NCBI GenBank assembly: GCA_902559035.1
Contig: CACEGG010000001.1
Coordinates: forward strand, 1 to 64,000
Origin: an uncultured Bacteroidota bacterium
GTDB lineage: Bacteria; Bacteroidota; Bacteroidia; Flavobacteriales; Flavobacteriaceae
Direction: 5' to 3'
DNA: 64,000 nucleotides
Shown here piece by piece: positions 34,243-43,399 of this stretch. The stretch's first letter is position 1, and every line of letters begins with the position of its first letter. A program made the position numbers and the translations under genes. The notes under the pieces were generated by a model. It did no database searches, was not told where the DNA came from, and was given only the letters and a program-made list of their open reading frames with translations.

Positions 34243-35850
34243 TTAAAAGGGTATAGTTCTGTAATTTGTTTCTTTTTCAAATGCATAACCAATCTGTAAA
34301 AGTTTATTTTCAGTAAATGATTGAGAAATAAAAGTTAAATTAAAGGGTTTACCATTTTTGTTATAGCCCATTGGAATTGTTAAACAAGGATAGTATGCTC
34401 CTGCAGCATAACCAGCGTGATAATTATTTATTGAGATAATTGCATCTAATTGATGTGTTTTAATTGCTGTATTAAAATATTTTTCCCCTTCTTTTTTTAT
34501 TCTGCTTTTAATTATACTAATTTCATCAACTTGAGTAGAGTCTAGATTAATAGATTTAAAAATCCCTTGTCCATAGGGTGCTCTTTTTAGGGAGTCTTTC
34601 ATGTTAAACTCAATAATATCTTTTACACTATTAAATGATATATTATTTTCTTTAAAATATTTAGGTAAATCATTTTTCATGTCATAATCAAGAATTTTTC
34701 TAAAACCACTAAAATCAACTTGGGGTGGATCAAATTTTATTATTATTCCTCCTAATTTTTCAATTTTATTGATTGCATTTGAATATAATGAATCCTCTAA
34801 AAAATCATTAAATACTCCGAATCGTTTTCCTTTTAATGAAGAATTAATTATTGATTCTAAGTCAATATTATTTTTTTTAACTGAGAAAGTATCATCCTGG
34901 TCAAATCCAGAAATTGCCTTTAAAACTATAGCATTGTCGATTACGTTTTTGGTCATTGGGCCTGATGTATCTAGAGTGCTTGAAATAGGTACTATTCCAG
35001 ACCTACTAACTAAACCGATAGTGGGTTTTAGACCAACAATAGAATTTGCAGAAGATGGTGAGAGTATCGATCCAGATGTTTCTGAACCAAGTGATACACT
35101 AGAAAAATTTGCTGAAATAGCCACTCCGCTTCCTGAACTTGATCCGCCTGAGTCAAATTTTTTCCTTCCGTATGGATTTAAAGTTTGACCACCCATAGCG
35201 CTATAACCTGATGGGCAGTTATTACAAAAATAATATGCCCATTCACTTAGGTTAGTTTTCCCAAGTATTAAAGCACCGTTTTCTAACAACTTTTCAACTA
35301 CAAAAGCATTTTTAGTTTTATTGTTATTTAATGCAAATGATCCAGCTGTAGTTGGTAATCCATCATAATTAATATTATCCTTTAAAAGAACAGGAATTCC
35401 ATGTAAAGAATAGATGGATTCAGGTTTAACTTTATCTTTTTCTCTTGCTTCATTTAAAATATTTTGATTTATGTTAATGATAGAATTTAAATATAGGTCG
35501 TTATTAAATTCAACGGACTGAATTCTGAATAAATAAAACAAAACTAATTTTTCATAGGTAAGCTTATTATTTAATATGCTCGTTTGTATTTCAGGAATAC
35601 TTTTTTCAATAATTAATGGCTTTAGCATTTGATATTGATCTTTTCCAAATTTATTTAAATCATCAAGGATATTTTCAAACCAACTGTTTTTGAGATCATA
35701 TCTGGATTGAATCAATTTGAATTGCATTCTTTTGTTAGGGTGATTGCTATTTTCTATAATTTCATTTGATTCGTCATAATTTTTCCACTCAATAGAATTT
35801 TTACAACTAATAAATACAGTGATAATTAATAATAAAATAGATCTTTTCAT
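34243..35850 (-). CDS. Amidase-signature lipoprotein
   Basis: A 535-residue lipoprotein (V-F-I-S-C near residue 16) with a complete amidase-signature domain: catalytic Lys in GIPVLLKDNINYDGLPTTAGS, and the GGSSSGSGVAISANF / GSETSGSILSPSSANS region with the cis-Ser and nucleophile Ser. The C-terminal part (TIPMGYNKNGKPFNLTF) is also typical. It hydrolyses an amide bond in the periplasm or at the cell surface; the substrate is not evident. It follows murF after 2 bp on the minus strand. Confidence 0.92.
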   Translation of the reverse strand: MKRSILLLIITVFISCKNSIEWKNYDESNEIIENSNHPNKRMQFKLIQSRYDLKNSWFENILDDLNKFGKDQYQMLKPLIIEKSIPEIQTSILNNKLTYEKLVLFYLFRIQSVEFNNDLYLNSIININQNILNEAREKDKVKPESIYSLHGIPVLLKDNINYDGLPTTAGSFALNNNKTKNAFVVEKLLENGALILGKTNLSEWAYYFCNNCPSGYSAMGGQTLNPYGRKKFDSGGSSSGSGVAISANFSSVSLGSETSGSILSPSSANSIVGLKPTIGLVSRSGIVPISSTLDTSGPMTKNVIDNAIVLKAISGFDQDDTFSVKKNNIDLESIINSSLKGKRFGVFNDFLEDSLYSNAINKIEKLGGIIIKFDPPQVDFSGFRKILDYDMKNDLPKYFKENNISFNSVKDIIEFNMKDSLKRAPYGQGIFKSINLDSTQVDEISIIKSRIKKEGEKYFNTAIKTHQLDAIISINNYHAGYAAGAYYPCLTIPMGYNKNGKPFNLTFISQSFTENKLLQIGYAFEKETNYRTIPF

Positions 35851-35852
35851 AG

Positions 35853-37127
35853 CTAGAATATATATTTAATTACTTTTTCCATTTTCATGCCTCTAGATCC
35901 TTTAATTAAAATAAGTTCTGATTTTAAGGGTGTTTTTTTTAAATGATTACTTAATTCATCTTTAGTTTTATAAAAATTGGGTTGATTGAATGAGTTTTTG
36001 TGTTTATAAAATTCATTACCAATTAGATATATATCATTAAAGTTATTTTTTATGCAAAAATTTATTAATTCTTTATGCTCTTTATCAGATTCTAAACCTA
36101 GTTCAAACATATCTCCTAAAATGATAGATTTTGTTCCTTTTTTTTCTGAAAAAGAATTTAAGGCTGATATCATGCTGGTTGGATTGGCATTGTAAGCATC
36201 TAAAACTATTGATTTCCCTTTTTTTTCAATAATCTGAGATCGATTATTTGAGGGAATATAGCTTAAAATAGCCTTTTTAATTTTCTTGATATCTATACCA
36301 AAATGAAGACCTATTAGTGTAGCAAATGCAATATTCGAATAATTATAATTTCCAGTTAGATTAGAACGAATCAATTGATTTTTAAAATTAATCCCAGAAA
36401 AAATAGAATCTTTGATTTCTTTGAAATTATAATTTGAATCTTTGTCTTTACTAAAGCTAATTTTATTTCCTTTAAAAAGATTTTGAATTTTATCATCTCC
36501 ATCAATAAATGCTGTTTTATTATAATTTAATAGATAATCAAAAAGTTCACTTTTTCCTTTAATAACACCTTCAATACTTCCAAACCCTTCCAAGTGTGCT
36601 TTACCAAAATTTGTTATTAATCCATAGTCTGGATTTATCATTTCCGTTAAAAATTTAATTTCATTTAAATGATTTGCTCCCATCTCTACAACAGCAATTT
36701 CTGTAGATGGGTCAATACTGAGTAAAGTTAGTGGTACACCTATATGATTATTTAAATTTCCATAGGTAGAACAGACTTTGAATTTTGTTTTTAAGACTTC
36801 GTTTATCAGCTCCTTAGTAGTAGTTTTTCCATTGCTTCCAGTTAAAGCAATCACTTTAGTTTTTTGAAGTTTAGATCTGTGAAGCTTAGCCAGTTCCTGT
36901 AAGGATTCTAATGAGTTTTTAACTTTTAAAAATTTTGGATTACTAATTTTATGATCATCTACAACTGCATAACTAGCACCTTTTTGAATCGCATTTTCAG
37001 CAAAATTATTCCCATTAAAATTTTCACCTTTTAATGCAAAATAGATATCTCCTTTTTTTACAGTTCTGGAATCAGTTGAAATTGACTTAGATAATTTGTA
37101 ATAATTATGTAATTCCTGGGGGCTCAT
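35853..37127 (-). CDS. murF: UDP-N-acetylmuramoyl-tripeptide:D-alanyl-D-alanine ligase MurF
   Basis: A 424-residue cytoplasmic Mur ligase that adds D-Ala-D-Ala to the UDP-MurNAc tripeptide. It shows the N-terminal substrate domain (STDSRTVKKGDIYFALKGENFNGN), the ATP loop ALTGSNGKTTTKELI (about residue 94), the metal-binding GANHLNEI segment, LDAYNANPTSM (about 310), and ILGDMFELG. It lies 46 bp after gldJ, matching a gldJ-murF arrangement known from Flavobacterium. Confidence 0.95.
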   Translation of the reverse strand: MSPQELHNYYKLSKSISTDSRTVKKGDIYFALKGENFNGNNFAENAIQKGASYAVVDDHKISNPKFLKVKNSLESLQELAKLHRSKLQKTKVIALTGSNGKTTTKELINEVLKTKFKVCSTYGNLNNHIGVPLTLLSIDPSTEIAVVEMGANHLNEIKFLTEMINPDYGLITNFGKAHLEGFGSIEGVIKGKSELFDYLLNYNKTAFIDGDDKIQNLFKGNKISFSKDKDSNYNFKEIKDSIFSGINFKNQLIRSNLTGNYNYSNIAFATLIGLHFGIDIKKIKKAILSYIPSNNRSQIIEKKGKSIVLDAYNANPTSMISALNSFSEKKGTKSIILGDMFELGLESDKEHKELINFCIKNNFNDIYLIGNEFYKHKNSFNQPNFYKTKDELSNHLKKTPLKSELILIKGSRGMKMEKVIKYIF

Positions 37128-37173
37128 TAAATAAAGATAATCAGAAAAACTTGATTATTTATCTGAATAATCT

Positions 37174-38748
37174 TTATCTTCTTTTTCGAGGTTTTTTACT
37201 ATTTCTAGATTCACCTAAATAGGACATTGCACATCTAAATCCAATAAAGTTTGAAGTCATTGTTTCTGGGTAATATCTTCTTTGAGCAGGATCTAAATAA
37301 TACGCTCTGTCTAGCCATGAACCGCCTTTGTATACCCTGGCTTCATTATTGACAAGAGTAGTTGATTCCTCATATGGATTATCTTCTTTGGGTGAGTTGT
37401 ACATATTGGAGAATTCTCCATCAAGTTTAAAATCCCTTACCGAATTTCTATCACCATCATTAAAGTCTCTATTATCACCCTTACTATAATTTGTTCTATC
37501 TATTGATTCTTCATCTTCAATTTCATTTTTTAATGATCCGGGTAGGTTGTCAGAATTAGCATTTTCAGTTCCAAAGGTTATTACCTTACCATTTTCATCA
37601 ATTGAAGGCTTGTAGTAAAGATTACCCCTGTAATAATTGAAATCATTCATTTCTTCATCAATTATTGGTCTATAAACATCTGCGACCCATTCAGCAACAT
37701 TTCCCGCCATTCCATATAAACCAAAGTCGTTTGGTGGGTATGCCCTAACGGCAGAAGTTATTCCTGATCCAGTTTCAGACCAACCAGCAATTCCTCCGTA
37801 ATCTCCCTTTCCAAGCTTAAAATTTGCAAGTTGATCCCCTTGGTTTTTTCTTTTACCTGATCTAGTGTATTCTCCGTCCCATGGAAATTTCTTTTTTCCT
37901 CTGTATAGATTGTCTTCAGAAATCTCACTCAGTGCTAATGCTGCGTATTCCCATTCAGTTTCAGTAGGAAGTCTGTATTCTGGTAATAGTACACCACTTT
38001 CTCTTGATGCATAATTAAAAGTTTTTTGTCCATCCTCGTCAGTTGTAATTTGCTTAGAATCAGCCATTTCGTTCATTTTACCGTCATAAGAATTGGCAGG
38101 ATCTAAAAAATATGCCTTTGTATTAAAAGAATATCCATTTTGTAAACTATCAGGACTAATTGCACCGGGTCTTATGTAGCCATTTGCAACTAAAATTTGT
38201 TCATTAACTCTGTCAGTTCTCCATTTAGCATAATTAACAGCTTGTTTCCAACTGACTCCAACAACTGGATGACTTTCAAAAGCAGGATGTCTGAGATAAT
38301 TATTAACCATATCCTCATTAAAACCAAGTGGATTTCTCCAAACAAGTGTGTCTGGCAGTGCAGATTTGTATATTTCTGGAAAATCCTTTGCAAAAACCTT
38401 ATTCATCCAATGTAAATATTCTACATACATTAAATTAGTTACTTCGGTCTCATCTATAAAAAAAGATCTAACGTATTGTTGAGTTGGAGTATTATTCCAA
38501 TCGTGCATGATATTATCTTGAACATTACCTTTAGTGTAGGTACCACCTTCAACAAAAACTAATCCTGGTCCAGTTCTTTGACCTTTGTAAGATTTTTTAT
38601 TTTTAAAACCACCATCTTTGGTACTAATTTTCCAACCTGTCGCCTGAGAAACATTTTTACTACTTTTAAACGGATTATTGTTACTACAGCCAATCAATGT
38701 AACTGATAATATGAGTACTAATGGAATAAATAAATTACTAATTTTCAT
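37174..38748 (-). CDS. gldJ: Gliding motility/T9SS lipoprotein GldJ
   Basis: A 524-residue lipoprotein (T-L-I-G-C, Cys 21) with a formylglycine-generating-enzyme (SUMF1) fold. GldJ-specific text includes SQATGWKISTKDGGFKNKK, GPGLVFVEGGTYTKGNVQDN, HDWNNTPTQQYVRSFFIDETEVTN and the C-terminal EARVYKGGSWLDRAYYLDPAQRRYY plus a basic tail (NSKKPRKRR). In F. johnsoniae GldJ is needed for gliding and for stability of GldK and T9SS function. Here it is divergent from porV with 81 bp between, and murF follows. The porU gene usually found between gldJ and porV is absent. Confidence 0.93.
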   Translation of the reverse strand: MKISNLFIPLVLILSVTLIGCSNNNPFKSSKNVSQATGWKISTKDGGFKNKKSYKGQRTGPGLVFVEGGTYTKGNVQDNIMHDWNNTPTQQYVRSFFIDETEVTNLMYVEYLHWMNKVFAKDFPEIYKSALPDTLVWRNPLGFNEDMVNNYLRHPAFESHPVVGVSWKQAVNYAKWRTDRVNEQILVANGYIRPGAISPDSLQNGYSFNTKAYFLDPANSYDGKMNEMADSKQITTDEDGQKTFNYASRESGVLLPEYRLPTETEWEYAALALSEISEDNLYRGKKKFPWDGEYTRSGKRKNQGDQLANFKLGKGDYGGIAGWSETGSGITSAVRAYPPNDFGLYGMAGNVAEWVADVYRPIIDEEMNDFNYYRGNLYYKPSIDENGKVITFGTENANSDNLPGSLKNEIEDEESIDRTNYSKGDNRDFNDGDRNSVRDFKLDGEFSNMYNSPKEDNPYEESTTLVNNEARVYKGGSWLDRAYYLDPAQRRYYPETMTSNFIGFRCAMSYLGESRNSKKPRKRR

Positions 38749-38761
38749 AAAATATATTTCA

Positions 38762-38781
38762 TATCTTGAACACGCAAGATA
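38762..38781. repeat. 7-bp inverted repeat between gldJ and porV
   Basis: TATCTTG (38762-38768) and CAAGATA (38775-38781) form a perfect inverted repeat with a 6-nt spacer, 14 bp before the gldJ start codon and 49 bp before porV. It could be an operator or a leader hairpin; either is inference. Confidence 0.4.
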
Positions 38782-38829
38782 GTAAATTGTTTAAAAAAAA
38801 ATTTTGCTGTTTAAAACTAAACAAAAAAG

Positions 38830-39963
38830 ATGCCATATATGAAGAAAATAGTTGTTAATATATTTTTAATTTTTAACTTATTAAATCTTTACTCTCAAGA
38901 CAGAAGAGTAATTACAACAGCAGTTCCATTTTTAATGATTTCAGCAGATGCTAGAGCTTCAGGATTAGGCGAACAAGGTGTAGCAACATCCCCAGATGCT
39001 TTTTCTCAGCATTGGAATCCTGCTAAATATGTTTTTTTAGATAATAAATCTGGTGTTGGCGTAAGTTATACACCTTATTTGAGCAAGCTAGTGAGTGATG
39101 TGTTTTTAGCAAACTTAAATTACTACAATGTTATAGATGACAGAAGCTCATGGTCAACAAGTTTTAAGTATTTTAGTCTTGGAGATATAGATATTTTACA
39201 AAATCCCCAAGATATTCCATATTTAGAAAATCCAAATGAATTTACATTAGATGCTTCATATATTTTAAAATTGAATGATAATTTTTCTATGGGAGTAACT
39301 GGAAGATACTTAATGTCAGATGTTAAGTTACAAAGTGTTGATTCTGATTCGAGTTCAGCTAGCTCTTTTGCTGTAGATATCTCTGGATTTTATCAATCTG
39401 ACGAAAGAGCATATGAGAATTTTAACGGATTATGGAGATTTGGCTTTAATATTTCCAATATGGGTCCAAAAATGAAATATGAGGAGCTAGGTAAGAATAA
39501 TTTCATACCTACAAATTTAAAATTAGGATCTGCTTTTGATTTTATCTTTGATTCATCAAATAAATTATCAATTAACTTGGAATTAAATAAGTTATTGGTT
39601 CCATCACCTAGTGTTCCAATATATAATTCAAATGATCAAATTATTGGATATAATCAAGCCGATGTAACCTTTCTCTCAGGGTTATTTAAATCTTTTGGAG
39701 ATGCTCCAGACGGTTTTAGTGAAGAACTAAAAGAAATTACTCTGTCTTTAGGCTTAGAATATACCTATAATGATTCTTTTGCATTAAGAGTTGGCTATTT
39801 TGGTGAAAATGAAGATAAGGGGGCTAGGAAATACGTGACATTTGGAACTGGTTTTAGTCTAGAGGAAATTGATTTAGATTTATCTTATTTATTATCTTCT
39901 TCTAGTGTAATTAGTCCACTTGAGAATACATTAAGATTTTCTTTTACTTATAATTTTAATTAA
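38830..39963 (+). CDS. porV: Type IX secretion system outer membrane shuttle protein PorV (LptO)
   Basis: A 377-residue FadL-like beta-barrel with a signal peptide (NLLNLYSQ). The mature start RRVITTAVPFLMISADARASGLGEQGVATSPDAFSQHWNPAKY is the hallmark of PorV, and the C terminus ends in an aromatic-rich strand (NTLRFSFTYNFN). PorV collects CTD cargo from the SprA translocon and hands it to the PorU attachment complex. A second ATG at 38839 gives an equally good signal peptide. pdhA follows downstream without the cytidine deaminase gene I expect there. Confidence 0.93.
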   Translation: MPYMKKIVVNIFLIFNLLNLYSQDRRVITTAVPFLMISADARASGLGEQGVATSPDAFSQHWNPAKYVFLDNKSGVGVSYTPYLSKLVSDVFLANLNYYNVIDDRSSWSTSFKYFSLGDIDILQNPQDIPYLENPNEFTLDASYILKLNDNFSMGVTGRYLMSDVKLQSVDSDSSSASSFAVDISGFYQSDERAYENFNGLWRFGFNISNMGPKMKYEELGKNNFIPTNLKLGSAFDFIFDSSNKLSINLELNKLLVPSPSVPIYNSNDQIIGYNQADVTFLSGLFKSFGDAPDGFSEELKEITLSLGLEYTYNDSFALRVGYFGENEDKGARKYVTFGTGFSLEEIDLDLSYLLSSSSVISPLENTLRFSFTYNFN

Positions 39964-40064
39964 TATATAATTATTGATTTATTTTTTAATGTATTGTTTA
40001 GATATATTAACTTTACAAAAAAAATATTTCCACTAGCGGAATAAATTTTATTACGACTCATTAA

Positions 40065-41066
40065 ATGAAAGAAATTACAAAAGAAACTTATTTAAAATGG
40101 TATGAAGACATGCTCTTTTGGAGAAAGTTTGAGGATAAATTAGCAGCTGTATATATTCAACAAAAAGTTAGAGGATTTTTACATCTTTACAATGGTCAAG
40201 AGGCAGTTTTAGCTGGTGCTTTACATGTAATAGATTCCAACAAAGATAGGATGATTACTGCTTACAGAAATCATGTAATGCCTATTGGAATGGGTGTTGA
40301 CCCAAAGCGCGTTATGGCTGAACTTTATGGAAAATCAACCGGAACATCAATGGGTCTTGGAGGTTCAATGCATATTTTTTCAAAGGAACACCGCTTTCAT
40401 GGAGGACATGGGATTGTTGGTGGTCAAATTCCTCTGGGTGCTGGAATGGCTTTTGGAGACAAATATTTTAACAGAGGAGCTGTAACATTGTGTTATATGG
40501 GTGATGGTGCTGTTAGACAAGGTTCATTACATGAAACTTTAAATTTAGCAATGCTATGGAAGCTTCCGGTTGTTTTTATAGTTGAAAATAATGGTTATGC
40601 TATGGGAACATCTGTTGAAAGAACAGCCAACCATACTGATATTTGGAAATTGGGGCTTGGATATGAAATGCCTTGTGGCCCAGTTGATGGTATGAACCCA
40701 GTCAAGGTTGCTGAAGCATTACACGAAGCAATTTCCAGAGCGAGAAGTGGAGAGGGTCCGAGTTTCTTGGAAATGAAAACATACAGGTATCGTGGACATT
40801 CAATGTCAGATGCCCAAAAATATAGAACAAAGGAAGAGGTTAATGAATACAGGAAAATTGATCCTATCACTCAAGTTAAAAAAGTAATTTTAGAAAATGA
40901 CTTTGCCTCCGAACAAGAAATAAGTTCTATTGATGCAAGTGTAAAAACAAGAGTTTTAGAATGTGAAAAGTTTGCAGAAGATTCTCCTTATCCTGAAAAA
41001 TCTGTAATGTATGATGCAGTTTACGAACAGGATAATTATAAATTTATATCCCATAAATTAAAATAA
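40065..41066 (+). CDS. pdhA: Pyruvate dehydrogenase E1 component, alpha subunit
   Basis: A 333-residue thiamine diphosphate enzyme subunit. TPP and Mg2+ motifs can be read: GGSMHIFSKEHRFHGGHGIVGGQIPLGAG and MGDGAVRQGSLHETLNLAMLWKLPVVFIVENNGYAMGT (about 145-185), plus the phosphorylation-loop-like TYRYRGHSMSD. It decarboxylates pyruvate together with E1-beta, which is not encoded next to it. The E2 gene follows directly (stop at 41066, ATG at 41067), so E1-alpha and E2 form the operon, an order common in Flavobacteriia. Confidence 0.95.
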   Translation: MKEITKETYLKWYEDMLFWRKFEDKLAAVYIQQKVRGFLHLYNGQEAVLAGALHVIDSNKDRMITAYRNHVMPIGMGVDPKRVMAELYGKSTGTSMGLGGSMHIFSKEHRFHGGHGIVGGQIPLGAGMAFGDKYFNRGAVTLCYMGDGAVRQGSLHETLNLAMLWKLPVVFIVENNGYAMGTSVERTANHTDIWKLGLGYEMPCGPVDGMNPVKVAEALHEAISRARSGEGPSFLEMKTYRYRGHSMSDAQKYRTKEEVNEYRKIDPITQVKKVILENDFASEQEISSIDASVKTRVLECEKFAEDSPYPEKSVMYDAVYEQDNYKFISHKLK

Positions 41067-42710
41067 ATGGCAGAAATAATTAATATGCCGAGATTAAGTG
41101 ACACAATGGAAGAAGGTGTTGTTGCAAAATGGCTAGTAAATATTGGAGATAAAGTTAATGAAGGAGATATCCTTGCTGAAATCGAAACTGATAAGGCTAC
41201 TATGGAATTTGAATCTTTTCATGAAGGCACTCTTTTACATATTGGTATTCAAGAGGGAGAAACTGCAGAAGTAGATACGCTTTTAGCAATTATTGGAGAA
41301 GAAGGAGAAGATATTTCACAATTATTATTTCCAGTTAATAATTCAGTTCAATTAGATTTAGTGGATCAAATAAATGAAACTGAAAGTTCTATTGAAGAAG
41401 ATAAACCTGAAATTAATTCTGAGATTAAAATAAATAACTCTTTTCAAATAATCACAATGCCAAGACTCAGTGATACAATGGAGGAAGGTACTGTTTCAAG
41501 TTGGCTTGTTAATGTTGGAGATACTGTTCAGGAAGGAGATATCTTAGCAGAGATTGAAACAGATAAAGCTACGATGGAATTTGAATCATTTCACGAGGGA
41601 ACTTTATTGTACATAGGGATTAAAGTTGGAGAAACTGCTAAAGTTGATAGTTTACTTGCAGTTATAGGAGATGCTGACTCAGATTTTAAATCTGCAGTTG
41701 AAAATTTTGGAAGTGAAATACCACAAGTTAAAAATGAGAATACTGAAAGTATTGAAAATATTAACGATCTCACTCCAGAATCACCAGAAATATCAGAAAC
41801 ACCAGAAATAGTAGAAACAGTCGAAACTTTATCTGTTAATTCAAATTCTAGAATCTTAGCTTCTCCTCTAGCAAAAAAAATTGCTAAAGAAAAAAGTATT
41901 GACTTAAAAAATATTAATGGAAGTGGTGATAATGGAAGAATAATTAAAGAAGATGTTGAAAATTATACAGCTCCAAAAATTGTAACTGCTAAACCAAATA
42001 TTATTAAGTCAGAGCCAACCATAGAAAATGAAAGTTTTGAGGAAATAGAAAATTCTCAAATGAGAAAGGCAATTGCTCGTAGATTAAAAGAATCTAAATT
42101 TTCTGCACCTCATTATTATTTAAGTGTTGAATTTGAAATGGATAATGCTATAGCTTTTAGAAAACAATACAATTCAATGCCAGAAACTAAAATTTCATTT
42201 AATGATATAATAGTAAAAGCTTGTGCTATTGCCTTAAAACAACATCCTAGAGTAAATTCTCAGTGGTTTGAGGACAAAATGAGACTTAATAATCATGTAC
42301 ATATTGGAGTTGCTGTTGGCGTTCCCGATGGTTTAGTTGTTCCTGTAATTAAGTTTGCAGATAATAAAACTATTCCTGAGATTGGAATTTTAGTTAAAAA
42401 TTATGCTGGAAAAGCAAGGGATAAAAAATTAACCCCTGAAGAAATGCAAGGAACCACATTTACTATTTCTAACTTAGGAATGTTTGGAATTCAAGAATTT
42501 ACTTCAATTATTAATCAGCCAAATTCTGCAATTCTTTCAGTTGGTAGTATTATAAAGAAACCAATAGTTAGAGACGATAAAATTGTGATTGGTCATACAA
42601 TGAAACTTACTCTAGCTTGTGATCATAGGACTGTTGATGGAGTAACTGGTTCATTATTTTTAGAAACTCTCAAAGGGTTTGTTGAAAACCCAGTTACCAT
42701 GTTAGTGTAA
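41067..42710 (+). CDS. pdhC: Pyruvate dehydrogenase E2 (dihydrolipoamide acetyltransferase)
   Basis: A 547-residue E2 subunit with two lipoyl domains (about residues 1-80 and 128-205), each with the lipoylated Lys in EIETDKATMEFES, linked by acidic Glu/Thr/Pro-rich hinges. A peripheral subunit-binding domain (ILASPLAKKIAKEKSIDLKNI, about 270) and a C-terminal catalytic domain with active-site DHRTVDGVTGSLFLE (about 515) follow. It transfers the acetyl group to CoA. The two lipoyl domains are unusually alike, also at the DNA level. Confidence 0.95.
   Translation: MAEIINMPRLSDTMEEGVVAKWLVNIGDKVNEGDILAEIETDKATMEFESFHEGTLLHIGIQEGETAEVDTLLAIIGEEGEDISQLLFPVNNSVQLDLVDQINETESSIEEDKPEINSEIKINNSFQIITMPRLSDTMEEGTVSSWLVNVGDTVQEGDILAEIETDKATMEFESFHEGTLLYIGIKVGETAKVDSLLAVIGDADSDFKSAVENFGSEIPQVKNENTESIENINDLTPESPEISETPEIVETVETLSVNSNSRILASPLAKKIAKEKSIDLKNINGSGDNGRIIKEDVENYTAPKIVTAKPNIIKSEPTIENESFEEIENSQMRKAIARRLKESKFSAPHYYLSVEFEMDNAIAFRKQYNSMPETKISFNDIIVKACAIALKQHPRVNSQWFEDKMRLNNHVHIGVAVGVPDGLVVPVIKFADNKTIPEIGILVKNYAGKARDKKLTPEEMQGTTFTISNLGMFGIQEFTSIINQPNSAILSVGSIIKKPIVRDDKIVIGHTMKLTLACDHRTVDGVTGSLFLETLKGFVENPVTMLV
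41085..41297 (+). repeat. Lipoyl-domain repeat, copy 1
   Basis: 71 codons encoding the first lipoyl domain of E2, from MPRLSDTMEEG to LLAIIG. It is matched by a second copy at 41457-41669, with the central 41161-41230 nearly identical in protein (EGDILAEIETDKATMEFE is the same in both). Confidence 0.8.
41457..41669 (+). repeat. Lipoyl-domain repeat, copy 2
   Basis: Second lipoyl domain, from MPRLSDTMEEG to LLAVIG. Differences from copy 1 in the core are mainly synonymous changes, which indicates strong selection or occasional gene conversion. Confidence 0.8.
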
Positions 42711-42721
42711 GTGTTTTACAT

Positions 42722-43396
42722 ATGAAAAACGTTGTTATTACTGGAACTAGTAGAGGGATTGGCTATGAGTTAGTTCAACTTTATGGTGCTAAAAATTATA
42801 ATGTAATATGTTTAACAAGAGATTTATCTACAATTTCTAATTCAAAAAATATTTCAGTGGTCAGTACTGATCTGTCATCACCAGAATCAATTAAAAATGC
42901 AGTTGATTTTATTAATGATAAATTTAGTTCGGTAGATATTTTAATTAATAATGCAGGTCAACTAATAAACAAACCCTTTAATAAAACATCCTTTACAGAT
43001 TTTGAATCTGTATATAAGGTAAATGTTTTTGGGGTTGCAGAACTAATTAGGCTATTATTAAAATCCTTTAATTCATTTGCACATATTATTAACATTAGTA
43101 GTATTGGTGGAATAGCAGGTTCAAGTAAATTTTCAGGACTTTCTGCTTATTCAAGCAGTAAGGGTGCTCTAAATATTTTAACTGAAATGCTTTATGAAGA
43201 ATTCAAAGAATCAGATATCACAATAAACACATTAGCTCTGGGTGCTGTACAAACAGAAATGTTGAACAACGCTTTTCCTGGATACAAAGCACCATTATCC
43301 GCCAAAGAGATGGCTGAGTTTATTTTAGAATTCTCTTTAAATGGATTCAAATTTTTTAACGGAAAAATTATTCCTGTCTCTATTTCAAATCCTTAA
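42722..43396 (+). CDS. Short-chain dehydrogenase/reductase
   Basis: A 224-residue SDR: nucleotide loop TGTSRGIGYEL (TGxxxGIG, residue 7 on), NNAG near 80, catalytic Ser in INISSIGG and YSSSKGAL as YxxxK (about 142-146). The coenzyme and substrate are unknown. It starts 11 bp after the E2 gene and leads directly into the SprT-like gene (3-bp gap), so 42.7-45.9 kb may be one operon of four genes. Confidence 0.92.
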   Translation: MKNVVITGTSRGIGYELVQLYGAKNYNVICLTRDLSTISNSKNISVVSTDLSSPESIKNAVDFINDKFSSVDILINNAGQLINKPFNKTSFTDFESVYKVNVFGVAELIRLLLKSFNSFAHIINISSIGGIAGSSKFSGLSAYSSSKGALNILTEMLYEEFKESDITINTLALGAVQTEMLNNAFPGYKAPLSAKEMAEFILEFSLNGFKFFNGKIIPVSISNP

Positions 43397-43399
43397 AAA

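Noticed and set aside
34769-35188. 139-codon frame opposite the amidase gene
   Set aside because: It mirrors the conserved amidase signature region; the product shows no independent features.
40024-40046. Possible inverted repeat TTTCC/GGAAT before pdhA
   Set aside because: Only four to five base pairs are perfect and the flanks match poorly, so a hairpin or operator claim is not supported.
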